The notes under the pieces: generated by a model
Seen by the model: the letters and a program-made list of their open reading frames with translations, nothing else
What the model was told of the DNA's origin: nothing
The model's database searches: none
In this document: in pieces, positions 17,201 through 28,800 of the stretch
Layout: each line of letters starts with the position of its first letter
Position numbering within the stretch: the first letter of the stretch is position 1
Assembly: GCA_007449985.2 (NCBI GenBank)
Contig: VIIQ02000001.1
Coordinates: 248,001 to 312,000, forward strand
Source of the DNA: Desmodesmus armatus
Taxonomy: Eukaryota > Chlorophyta > Chlorophyceae > Sphaeropleales > Scenedesmaceae
DNA: 64,000 nt
Direction: 5' to 3'
Program-made: the position numbers and the translations under genes

Positions 17201-20088
17201 GCCAGCAGTTCACTGGACACCCTTGCAGCTGCTGTGTTACACTTGAAAGATTCGTATGCTCAGCCACTGCTCGTATGTACAAAGTCTGTCAAGACCGTGG
17301 GAAGGTGAAGTAATGGGCTGGCACAACTTCAACCCTAAACCCAACCCTAAACCCTAATCCCTACACTTGAATCCATGGCAACATGCACCCACTCACCACC
17401 CACCTGAGGGCTCGCTTGGATATATCATAGCCCACAAATGTGCTGTTGGGGAACAAGCTTGCCAGATGCATGACCACCTCGCCAGACCTGCATTGTTGAA
17501 CAGGCAGTATGTTGAACGGGCAGAGCAGTACATCGACGCGCAACTTGCGAAGAACTTGTGGTGCAGTCGGCTTTGGGGGCCCGCCCCGACCATCAAGTTG
17601 TGTAATTCAAGACAGGTCAGCCTGAACCCTGTAACGTGAATTCGGCTCAGCCTGAACCTTGTAACACTTATTCAAGGCCCTTGGGGTACACAGCTGGTTG
17701 GCAAGCTTGTTGCAGTCAAAGGTTGCCATGAGTGCCGCAACTTTCAGCTGCCTCGACATGTGTTGATGAACGCAAAACCACTGAAGCAGGCTGTTATGCC
17801 ACGCCAACACAGCATAGCCAAGCTCACCCGCAGCCGACGTCAGCAACCTTGACGCCTTGTTGCAGCTTTTCCACTAGGCCCGGCAGCTTCCGCAGCCGCT
17901 GCTCCAGCTGAACTGCACGCTGCAGCGGCAGACACACAGAAACCAACAGACTATCACCATAGCAGCGACAGCATACATAGCCAAGTTGGCATAGCAGATG
18001 AGGCTGAGCAGTGTGGAAACCAATGCCCAGCTGCACTTGAGCCAGCTGCTCAGTCATACCAGCATGAAGCCTTGCCCTCGCCGAGCCTGCCTTCGAGTTC
18101 AGTGGCATGTACTGCACCCCCATGTTGTTCAAAAACTGGTTGTGTACTGCATGTTTGTAATTAATATATAATATTTTTTATCATTATTTATCATATATTA
18201 TTGATGTCCTGCGTGTCCTTGGGAATACCACTTCAGTAGTTTGGTTTTGAAACCACAAAGCAGCATGTGTGGGGTGGTCGTCAGCAGCCCGTTTCAGCGC
18301 TGCTGCTTTTATGCCCTTTGTATGCCTGCGTTGGGGCCATAACTGGCACAGGCTTTCTAGTGTCCTAGGTCGCTGGTCGCCTGGTGGTGTCTTGCTGTCT
18401 TGCACCAAGGTCGATTTGCTGCTTGCAGCATGCTGCTTGCACAATGAACCTGGCCGGAAACACGTGTAATGATGATGATGTGTCCTTGTGTCACACTCAC
18501 CGCATGTCTGTGCATTTCACAGTGATCAATGCCTGTCTCATCAAAGCTGAGGCCTTGGCCCGTCCTGAAGCTGTCTAGCAGCCGCTCATGCTTTGCAAGC
18601 ACCACAGGCATCTTGAGCACCATCTCTGCAGAGTTCAGCACAACAGGCATGTCATGTTTCGGTCAAAACCAAGCACATGTGCAACAGCTTGGGCATGAGC
18701 AGTAATCACACGATTGGCATTTTCACATGGGTGTAAAGGATGCAGGGCACAAGCCATATGCCAGCCCCTCCCATGCATTCAAGAAAACTGCACTGCAGAC
18801 AGCCTCCCCGTTGGTAGTTCTTGAGTTGTGCTCCAGCAGCAGAACCCTTATCAGTCTCTGTCCCTCATCGCAAGACCCTAATATTGCTGAACTCAACACA
18901 AGCTGATGAGCACGCTGAAAAACCACCCCCTTAGCCCTTGGCAGATCCCCAGCCTACTGCAGCGGCAGTGACGATACCATCAGTGTCTACCACACAGGAA
19001 GACACTATTGTCCCCCACACGCCAACTGCTGCAAGGGAGGACCCTCAAACCCCAAACCCTAAACCCTGAACCCCAAACCCTCACCCAGTGGGGACTCCCT
19101 GGCGTCTGCAAAGCTCTCAGGTTCCACCAGGACCTCCACCTGTGCCTCTGTCATCCAAAACCTGCACAGCAGGTCGTGCGACGCAATCACTGTGCGTCGC
19201 ATGCGACAGAGGCGTAGATGCTGCAAAAGGCAATGCCACCGCGGGTGTCAGCAGGTGATGCGGCGCATTCATTGAGTGGCTATAGGCATGCGGCGGAGCC
19301 GTAGATGCAGCTAAAGGCAGTGCCACCATGGAGGCCAGTTGTGTATGCTAGTAGCGGGCTGCGAGCCAGCACAGCGGATGTACACGCACAGTCACTGAGT
19401 GTCTGTATGCATGCAGCGGAGCGGTAGATGCAGCAAAGGGCGCCATGCCACCGTGATGGCCAGCCAGTGCGCTAGTAACAGGCCGCGAGCCAGCACAGCG
19501 TGTCTGCACGCGTGTGCCTGGTGGCTTGTGAAGTTCCACCAATAACAGATGGTGTGCACTGAGCAGCTGCTACGGCAGACATCGCCACAGTGACAATACT
19601 CTTTCTCAAAGACTTCCATACAAGCAAAAGTACCAACCTCTTTGCCTCGCTGTCACAGCACACCAGCCTGGATGCACTCTGCTGGTATAGCCACTCAGTC
19701 ACCCAGCGCTCCGACAGGCCTGCTGCTGCTGCCAGCTGTTGGGCTGAACAGGGCCCTGAATCCTTCAGGGTTTTGTATAGACCCAGTTCGTGACCCAGGT
19801 AGACACACAGGCTCGATATCGCGCCTTGGATCATAGAGCTGCATCTGTTGGGGTTGAGTGAGGAAATGTCCAAGGTAAAACCACGAGGTGAAGGGTGGGA
19901 GCATGTTGTGTGTGCGTTATGTGTGTGCCTTGCATGCCGGCGCACCTTGCTGCAATCTGTGCTCCGGTTTCAGGGGGCAGGAGAGGTGCTGGTGTGTTGC
20001 TAGGGTCAGAGGGGGCTGGTTTGGATGGATCGTCAGAAGGTGCAACAGCACTGAGGTTGGTCACCTCAACTGCAGCTACTTCTGCCAT
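14238..20088 (-). CDS. SAM-dependent methyltransferase, Rv2258c-like
   Basis: Start ATG at 20088 (MAEVAAVEV). Exons read: 20088-19946, 19844 to about 19636, 18625-18501, 17919-17828, 17487-17404, 16641-16583, 16287-16187, 15341-15009, 14348-14238 (TGA). One or two exons between 19636 and 18626, and one near 18130-18050, are unresolved. Exon 2 encodes the N-terminal winged-helix part (LAAAAGLSERWVTEWLYQQ); then FRTGQGLSFDETG; the SAM-binding motif VADVGCGSGEVVMHLASLFP followed by FVGYDISKRAL; then SWDVIHDL and GPVFLVTDIKST, with an Ala/Pro/Gln insert between; ending AGFSRFTKFEEE. Phases match at every adjacent join from 17919 onward. The family methylates unknown small molecules; the substrate cannot be told. 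Divergent from the thioredoxin gene. Confidence 0.88.
14311..14735 (-). repeat. Four tandem copies of an acceptor and exon start
   Basis: The last-exon start (sense CAG acceptor then GAC-GTG-GCG-CG..., exon from 14348) is repeated with its acceptor at 14463, 14578 and 14724, spaced 115, 115 and 146 bp. Sense translations of the copies begin DMARKMSAEAGFS, DVARKMRAAAGFS and DMALRKIAEAGYS. Only the copy at 14348 continues into the conserved C-terminus. Confidence 0.88.
16052..16150 (-). repeat. Extra copy of the methyltransferase WDVIHDL exon
   Basis: About 86 bp match the exon at 16187-16287 with a 125-bp offset, including the GTGAGACATG donor. Translation of the copy gives PTFHMIVSWDIIRDLTKLQEML. 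The conserved His of DxxHD has become Arg, so it looks like a decaying duplicate or an alternative exon. Confidence 0.85.
17328..17361 (+). repeat. Interstitial telomere-like CCCTAAA tract
   Basis: A short run of CCCTAAA-type units (complement TTTAGGG) inside a methyltransferase intron. Further degenerate examples: 9849-9895, 19044-19083, about 26369-26392, 27702-27720 and 55628-55665. Confidence 0.7.
18150..18205. repeat. AT-rich intronic island
   Basis: Almost pure A/T over about 55 bp in a G+C-richer neighbourhood, inside an intron of the methyltransferase gene. Similar islands lie in introns of the phosphate transporter and BTB genes. Confidence 0.7.
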
Positions 20089-20307
20089 TGGGTGCAGTGT
20101 TCGTGGACTTAGCACAAAGCTCAAATTGATCAACACAGTGTTTTGGCGACCCTGTTGGCTCACCCGCTCAAACATCCCAACACACCTCAAACCCCCCTCA
20201 GGTTTTGCAACCAACTTTGTGGGAGGCACAGTGTCGGGGGGACTTGGACGTTGTCATTGTGATCAACGTCAACTTTTTGGTATCTGCATCAGACTCAAGA
20301 AGACAAC
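20089..20307. promoter_or_regulatory. Divergent promoter, methyltransferase / thioredoxin m
   Basis: Only 219 bp separate the two opposite start codons, so both 5' UTRs and core promoters must fit here unless a transcript starts inside the other gene. No TATA box or named motif was recognised. The head-to-head placement suggests shared control; co-regulation is inference. Confidence 0.7.
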
Positions 20308-21389
20308 ATGGCACTCTGCATCGCACAGTCTCGTATCAGCAGTGCAGCTAGCTGTCGACCTGCCACCAGGCGTGCAGTGATCGCACGAGCTGGAGCACCC
20401 GCAACAGTCAAAGCTGGGCCCGTCACTGATGAGACGTGGGAGGCACAGGTGAGGTTAACAAACATGATCTGCTGTTGGCCCCACTTTCTTGCGCGACACA
20501 ATCAGCCTACAACCTTGTACCAGAGCAAATCTATGTTGCTGTATCATATGTCAAAGAAGCGCCACGGCGTGCCTCACACTCACCTTCCCACAACACCCCC
20601 ACCCAACCATACCACCCTGCCTGCTGCACGCCCCACTGTCAGCTCTTGTGCGCTGCAAACAGCAGTACAGTCTTACACCAGTACAAAGCTATTGTGTTGT
20701 TTGACACGTTATAGAATCGTCGCAATGTGCCTCACAGTCACCATCCCAGCACCCCCAACTACACCACCCCCACCCACCATTCGTGTTGAATCTCACATTG
20801 AAGCAGGTGCTCAACAACCCCCTGCCAGTGGTCGTTGACTTCTGGGCCCCTTGGTGTGGTCCGTGTCGTATGATTGCCCCTCTCATTGACGAGATTCAAG
20901 CGGAAAACGCCGGCAAGCTTGTGTGTTTGAAGCTCAACACAGACGAGTCACCAGGTGTTGCCACGGAAATGGGCATCAGGAGCATCCCAACAGTCATGGT
21001 TTTCAAGGGTGAGCCTACCAGCTCCTCCACTACTTGCCAACCATTTAGCAGTTACTGGCAGCTGATGCAGCCCTTCAAACCGCCCGCTGACGTCTTCCTC
21101 AAACAGCATGCACGACTGTCATCTCCTGTGGGTGGGCAATGCGTGCATGGCTATCGGCTTATGCTCCACTAGCAGGAACTGTGTACTCTTGCATGTCTAC
21201 ATAGTCTGCTCATCGGAGGTCCTCAATGCAGTATTGACTGCATCACCCATGTCAGCAGCGCCCCGTGCACCCACCGATCCGCGCTGCCCTGGACCCCATG
21301 TGTGCCCCGCAGGTGGAAAGAAAGTGGAGACCATCATTGGTGCTGTGCCAAAAAGCACGATGGAGCAGGCGATCAGCAAGTACTTGTAA
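20308..21389 (+). CDS. TRXM: Chloroplast thioredoxin, m-type
   Basis: Three exons, 20308-20448, 20807-21008 and 21313-21389, with matching phases encode 139 residues. The first ~32 residues are Ser/Ala/Arg-rich with few acidic residues, as in a chloroplast transit peptide. The mature part is a complete thioredoxin fold: VTDETW, then [11 protein letters not shown] with redox cysteines 64 and 67, [21 protein letters not shown] carrying the cis-Pro loop, and the m-type ending [13 protein letters not shown] (here IIGAVPKST). Thioredoxin m is reduced by ferredoxin-thioredoxin reductase and switches Calvin-cycle and NADP-malate dehydrogenase activity in the stroma. Start choice is supported by the transit peptide and the short distance to the divergent neighbour. 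Confidence 0.97.
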
Positions 21390-22849
21390 AGCAGCAGCAG
21401 CCAGCTCGAGGATGGCGCGCTCGCTGCCACATGTTTGTTGTGTTGCCCAATGGGGGGTACTGTTGAACTGTTGACGAGTGCACAGCAGAGACTTCCACTC
21501 CACTGCACCGCAGCTGCTGCAGGATTCCAGCAGCAGACATGGCACAGACAGCAGTTTGGGCGTGCCTGGGATTGGTGGTGAGCCGTCCTCAAAGGATGCG
21601 AGGCCAATGGGAGAATCCTACGGTGTTACGATACAAAGGGGGTTTATCGGATTCTTTCTTTCTTTCTTGGTGGTGCATCCAGTGAGTGACTCAGGCGCCT
21701 GCCTGCTGCGGCGCCTGCAGCACCTCCAGTTGCCGCCACCTGCTTCCATCGTGTGTGGACAGGACCAGGGCTGCATGCAGCTGACGCTGCCAGTTGTGGC
21801 CGCGCAAAGGGGATTTGAAAATGTGCACAGCGTGCACGGCATCTCTCTGGTGGTTTGTGTGCACAGCAACCGCCCTATCAGCACCGGTGGCGTTCTGTTG
21901 CAGCAGCAAAGCCAGAACTGCGTGACCCTGGCTCTGGGGCATAGGCAGCTGTGAGTGTGGCTTGAGAGGGGTTGGGCGTCTGACACTGGCCCGAGAGAGG
22001 TCTGCCTGCTTGGCCCTCTGACTGGGGCTGATGGTGTTAATTGTGCAGTTGATTGTGTACAGTACCATAGCTTGTGTTCTGGCATATCTTTGGTGGGCAT
22101 GTTTCACTACCAGCTCTGGGTGCAGGTCTGCATCAAGCTACTTGTTGTGCTTGTTGTGCATTTGCTGTCTGCATTGCGCATTGCCAACTGCGCGGCGCAG
22201 TCCTACGTTTGCCTAGGCCCTGCAGGGGGACAGCTGTGTTGGCCGTGTCAGCTGGGGTGTTGCCTGGCCATTTGCTGTCATCGCTGGTGCACTGCAGTTT
22301 GTTGGCCACACCACGGTTGCTGGCACGTTGACGGAGTTCGACGGTTTGCATGGTTGCTGGCTGCAGCAGATGGCTGCAGCAGATGTGACCGGATGTAAAA
22401 CGGCGCGACAGTGCCAAATATCCCGACTTTTGTAAGCTTGGTAATCAACATTGTTTTGCATCGACCCACGCAGAACGACCATTTCAGAATCCTGAAGTCA
22501 GCATCATCCATGGTCGTGACTGTTCATCTTCAGGTACCTGACTTGCTTGGCGGTTGCATTTGAAGTGTCCTGTGTACTCGTGCTTGATGGTGTTCACTCC
22601 AGTGGCGCCAGGTTGAGCATCAACCGATCAGATGCCAATGATGGTTACAAAATGTCCGGTTTGACCTGCGAAGATTCCGTCACAAAGGGTAAGGACGCCG
22701 CCATTTAGCGCTTGATATCGTTTTTCTCGTCAAAATACCAGCATTCCAAAGAGTCACAAGCAAGGACGAATACACTCCCGATCTCCTACCGGAAGGCATC
22801 TTGCTGCCTGCTTTCCGCAACCAGCTGCCGGGTGGCTTAATAGGTCAAC
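21390..22849 (+). other. Thioredoxin 3' UTR and transporter 5' region
   Basis: 1.46 kb with no supported gene. TGTAA occurs at 22393-22397 and could end the thioredoxin transcript. The open frames here show no family signature. The transporter promoter must lie in the right-hand part. Confidence 0.4.
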
Positions 22850-25800
22850 ATGGCGGTTCCAGTCATGCCAGAGGTGTGCCAACGCTTGCCGCGAATGTTG
22901 GGACGTTCCGAGCTCCACCACCAGCAGTGTCTGACCGCCCACTCCCTTTTTGATTCCGATGATCGCAGTATATGTGGTTGGTCATCGCAGGAGCCTTCGG
23001 TGAGTTTGTTGATTTGATGTTCGCGCTGTTCACGAGCAGCCCAGCTGCCTTGTAGTGTTCCTTGTGCTGTTCTGACCCCATCATCTGCTGTTGTGCCGCT
23101 GCTCATGTCTGCCTCTTGCTCTGTGCAGCGGCTTTTGGGGTAAGTGACGCCGTGCAATATGTCTGCATGACGGCGCAGTCCAGGAGGTTCAGGGCAACCT
23201 TCTTGGCCATCTGCCCCCAACCAAGGGAGGCTGGTGTTTGACCGACTGGTTGTGCTTGTTTGCAGTTCGGTTTTGCTACGGGTGCCAATGATGTGGCTAA
23301 CGCGTTTGCTACATCGGTAAGAGGGCACTGAGGGAGGGAAGAGGGGGCAGAAGGGGACGGAGGGTGCCGCCGCGGCACCTGCGTCAGGAACGAGGGAATC
23401 TGCGGAGGGAGGTGGGCAGCAGGCAGTGAACTAAGGTGGGGGGCATCATGACCTTGATCAAGGGGAGGGAGGCATCACAGCGAGCGCTGGCAGCCAAAGA
23501 GCGCACCAACGGGAATGCCAATAGAATATCAAGAGCTTCAGGAGGCGTCACGAGTCAGCATGACTCATGCTGTGACAGCATCTTGCTTTGTAACAACAAA
23601 GTACATCTCTGGTCTCCCTGCACATCACTTACGATGACACTTCTCCTGATGTCTTCTTGACAGGTTGGAGCCAAGACGATCACACTGCGCCAGGCTGTGC
23701 TGGTAAGTATTTGGTTGCACTGACATGGGACCCTGGAAATCCAGCATCGTTCTTGATTCCACATCCCAGCCGCAGCCACAGCAGGCAGGCAGGCGTGCCA
23801 GCTGTCCGTGAGGCATATTGGGGGTGCCCAAACAATGTATGACACTGCGGCAGCTCTACATCATATGCTGGGTCAAACCTTTGATGTGAGAGCTGGGGTC
23901 CACCTGCTCCAGGGGCCTGCTGAGGGGGATGCATGTTTGCAAGGTCACCAGTGCAAATGGGTTGGTCGCCCAGTGGCAGAACTATGACAGCTGGCAGACA
24001 GCTTAGCACGACTGCATCCACAGCAAGCTGTGCTTGTCAATTTCCTTTGTGTTGTAGATTGCCGCCATCTTTGAGTTCGGTGGAGCCATGCTGCTTGGGC
24101 GCGTCGTCACCAGCACAATCGCAGGTGAGTTGATAGTTGTGCACGGGCTTCTATGCATGACTGCGACAGTCGTACGTGCTGCAGCCGCAGGACAGCAACG
24201 GCACCGTGCTAACTGATTGCCTCACAAGCTGCTGCCAACCATGCCATATTGGGGATGTCAAGGCTGTGGTACACTGGCATGCGCTGAAACTTGTTAGCTT
24301 GGTAGCTTGCCAATATTGGCAGCGAGTAAGGTGCTGGCTGCAACAGTCAGTATGAAAGAGCATCCCTTCCACTGCCTCGGAGGTTCAGGCAGGGTGACAT
24401 CAGCCTGGGCAATGAGCTGCCACTGGGGTGTTTCTCTGTGTCCTGCAGGAGGAATTGCTGACCCTGCCGTGTTCGGCCGTCAGCCTGAAATCTACGCCTA
24501 TGGGATGGTAAGTGTACTGCGTTCTACGCCGACGGTTGCATGCAGATGCTTTGATTCAGCCACCACTTTGCAGCGCGCAGCCACAACCCCTGATCTTCCC
24601 GGCTGTGCTGTCGTACCAACCCTTGATGGCATTGAAAGTACACTGGCATGTACAAGGACTTGCAGAACTGCGCAATTGCTGTGTTTTGTGGGGCCTTGCA
24701 AGGATGTAACATACTTCATTGTGGCGTCCTGTGCAGGTTGTTGCACTTGCGGTTGGATTCCTTTGGCAGTTATTTGCTTCCTACAAGGGTTACAACGTGT
24801 CTGCCACTCACAGTATCAGTAAGTGCTGACCTCATGGTGGTTGCTCTTCAGCTTTGCACTCCTAGCGCAACAGGCTGTGCCCATACACATGCCACAAGCC
24901 TTGTCGACTGTCAGCTTTAGCCATGTGCATCCGGCCAGCCTCGGATGTGAAATTCAGTGCGTGCTACGGCCCCGAGAAACCTGCTGCATGCCAGCACACA
25001 ACATCACGGCGGTGGTTTTATGTGTGTTGTGTGTGTCCCTGTGTCATGCGCGCAGTTGGTGGTATTATCGGTTTTGCCCTCGTCTTCGGAGGAACGAGCG
25101 CCGTGCAGTGGGCGACACCAGATCCCAAGTCCTTCCCTCCTGTTAAGGTAAGCACCATGAGTGGCACCAGGCAGTTGGCAATTATCCACCGCCAGACAAC
25201 CAACAGCGATTGCTGATGTGGGCTTTCCTCCTCAGGTTCCCCTCTTGGTGCATCCAACAGCCGCCGCAGAGTCTGCTGTCAGTGTCAGATGGTGGTCTCT
25301 TCAGATGCACTCCCTCTCTTGACACGCGTACCGCTCTGCACACACAAACCTCTTGATGTGTAACACCCTTCTGCTGTCCTTGCCGCTTGTTCCTGCCTGT
25401 ACTTCAGGGTGTGGTGCCAATCATCCTTTCGTGGTTCTTTAGCCCAGTCCTGACAGGCGCCTGCTCAGCTATGATCTTCTTCTTTGTGAGGACCTTTGTG
25501 ATGCGCAGGCAGAACGCACGCAAGCTGGTGTTCTGGGTGCTGCCTATCGCCGTTCTTGTCACCACCTTCATCAACATCTTCTTTGTCTTGTGAGTGCTGG
25601 CATGGGGAACTGTCACAGTGTGTTGGGATGTCTAGGTGTTGTGTCGCACCAAAACCCTGTAGGCCGCACAACCAAGTCATGTGATTTTGTGCAGGTCTTG
25701 GTGTATGTGTGTGCATGCGTGCACGCGTGTGTTTCATGGAGTATATGTGGGCCATGTCAGGGGCCCTGGGCCCCTGAGCCTAGTGTAGCAACTGCATGCG

Positions 25801-28800
25801 AGCCGGAGACACAGTTTGTATATGTTTGGAGGGTCTGCCAGCAAGCACATGGTGGTGTTTGCCAAGCCGGGCTTCCTTTGACACAGAAAGCAGGAGGTGT
25901 CGGCTACCTTATGCCCAGGGACTGCATGCGCCGACCACGGGTGCAGCTGAACGCCTGCTTGCAAACCTTCAATCACCGCATGAGCTTTAGTCACCAGCAA
26001 TGCTGTTGCTCACACGTGCTGTTGCTGCATTGCTGTCTGCTGCGTGCAGCACCAAGGGAGCTGCCAAGAGCCTGGGCAACACCTGGTCCACAGGGAAGGC
26101 AGCCTGGATCTCTGCCCTTGTTGCTATCGGCACAGCAGTGCTGTCTGCCTGTGTGGCTGTGCCCATTCTGATGCGGATGTCTCGCAAGCGTATGGAGAGT
26201 GTGGAGGCAAAGGCAGCGCAGGAAGCTATTGACAGGTGGGCCACTGCTGTGGGACACTGCTGTGGGACACTGCTGTGGGATGAGTGCTTGCCTCACCGCA
26301 GAGTAGCTATGTCTGCAGACAGCTGAACATGGACACGAGCTGGGAGTGCTCTGTCTCAAAAAAGAGTTTAGGATTAGGGTTTAGGAGTGCTCAGCACAGG
26401 TCGTATAAGCGCCAATTACAGTGCGGCTCCTGTGCATGTCTCATGCCATGTGGTGATGGTGCTCACACAGCATCTACCATGTTTGCCCCGTGGGACTGGA
26501 GCCTCTGGAAGACCTGAAGCTTTGAGGAAGGGGTGAATCAGCACCACCAGCAGGTTTCCAATGAATCACTTGCAAGATGCTCAGCATGTTGACTAACCAT
26601 GTCCATGTGCATGCTTGTGTTCTTTCTGTGCCCTTGCAGCAAGAATGGCACCCTGAAGTCACCTGGCAGCATGGAGAGGGCTGTGAATGATGCTGCCGGC
26701 GTGCCTGTGCCACCCAACATGCTCGGCCGTTGGTTCAACAAGGCCAAGGATGCAGCACTGTATGGTACCTCTGTAGACATCCATGAGGTTGTGGAGGAAG
26801 ATGAGTACATTGCTGCTCTGCACGCGCGCGCTGAGAAGTTTGATGAGCACGCAGAGCACACCTTTGGCTACCTGCAGGTAATAGGGCTGGGGACTTGGAT
26901 CTACAGCAGGGTTGAGGGTTGTATCTCTAACAGTGTGCATGGGAGTCCGACTGAGCTTTGGCTGTCTAAACATAGCATATGCCAGTGTCGGAGGATAAAT
27001 CACAAGCCAAGCCGTGCACACTTGCGCATGAACGCACACACCTGAACACTTGTCCTGGGGCCTTGAAACACCTGCAGCGGTGCGCACACCAGTTGCACCA
27101 GGAAGACAAGTGCAAGGCAGCTCTAGACGCATGTGCGCCTACCAGCCTGCAGATATCTGCAGGATCGATCCTGCTGCAGGAATCGACTGCCCTTCAAGGT
27201 CAACCTGACTGTTTGGTGTCATGTCCACCTGCAGGTCTTCAGCGCCATTTGCGTGGTGTTTGCTCACGGTGCTGGCGAGGTCGGATTCATGGCAGGACCA
27301 ATGAGCTGCATCTACGACGTCTACATGGTAAGTGACTGAACTATTCGCGACACATACCTGAGTTCAATTTGTTGCCGTTGGTTTATTTTCGCGCGCTTGA
27401 ATAATGGTGTGTCGCCCCCCCCCCCCCCATCTGAAGGGTCCTGTCCATGCAGCGGCCATTGCCATTTACAATACAGTTTAGTGAATATTCATGCAAGCAC
27501 ATACGGTGTAGTGCTGTATCCTGCTCAGCGTTGGCCGTGGTGTCGGCAAGCTGATCACGCAACACTTGAATGTCATGCACTGTGCTGTGCAGAACGGCCA
27601 CCTGTCCACCTCCTTGGCCCCACCATCTGGACTGTGCTGATTGGAGCCATCTCCCTCGTCATCGGTCTGGCAACATATGGTGAGCTGACACTGAAGGTTT
27701 AGGGTTTTGGGTTTAGGACACGCGTGTGCTGGCTGGTGCCTCGTCATCAGTCTGACAACGTATGGTGAGCTGACACGCATGTGCTGGCTGCTGCCTGCAA
27801 CCGCCACCATGCCATACTTTCAATCCTCAACTCTAAGACTGGACTTGACTCAGGGCCTGAATGTTCATAGTTTGTGGCAGCACAGCCAGTGACTGTCCAG
27901 TGGTGGTCCGAACCCTGCTTGCAAAATCCTTGCTGCAACTGTAGGATACAACGTCACACGCACCATGGGTGTGTCTCTGGCCAAGTTGTCACCAAGCCGT
28001 GGCTTTGCCGCCGAGCTGTCTACTGCCCTCGTCATCCTGGTTTCCTCTCAGTGAGTCCCTCACTCGCCTTCATGCCGCTGTTCAACTCCATCCATACCAG
28101 CGCAGCCACCACGCAACAGGCCTCTCATACAACACTCCCCAAGGCTTACTCCAACGCAAACCTCTTTGTGGGTTTTAAAATCGGAACCCTACCTTACCAC
28201 TCATAACGAGCAGTGATTTGTTTGATGCAGCAGTGGCGGTTTGAACTTTGCAGCTCATATATGGGTAATACTGCATGCCAGTGAAACTTCCAGCACACTT
28301 GAAGAATGCCCATTTGCAGCTGCCTGTGCCCACCGTCGTGCTGTTCTGCTGTGTGTTCTGCCGTGGTGTGCAGGCTGGGTCTGCCCACCAGCAGCAGTCA
28401 GTGCATCACCGGTGGCATCATTGGTGTTGGTCTCATGGAGGGCTTTGCCAAGGGTGTCAACTGGAAGATGTTTGGCAAGCAGTTCCTGAGCTGGGTCAGC
28501 ACCCTCTTTGTTGTCGGCTTGGCTGTCGCAGCCATCTTTGCCCAGGTAAGTTGCACAGCGCTGCATTGCTAGCGATACATTAGGTATAGGGGGCAAGGCT
28601 TCAGCTTACACTCATGCATGGGTCAGCACCCTCTTTGTTGTTGGCTTGGATGTTGCAGCCATCTTTGCCCAGGTGAGAGTCAATTAGACAGTCGAGCCTC
28701 GTAGTATGCAGCAATGCAATGCTCTTGGGAGAGTAGGGAAGGAGGTAATGCGTCAGCCCAAACCCCTGCATGTCAAGTTGGTCTTGGCACATGCTTAGGT

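Noticed and set aside
18730..18926. Minus-strand ORF as the missing methyltransferase exon
   Set aside because: One frame (FLECMGGAGIWLVP) vaguely resembles the family segment before FRTG, but the splice sites and phase are not convincing.
19081..19120. Possible small methyltransferase exon (sense DARESPLGE)
   Set aside because: It has a CAG before it and a GTGAGG after it, but phase and family alignment could not be shown, so it was not listed as an exon.
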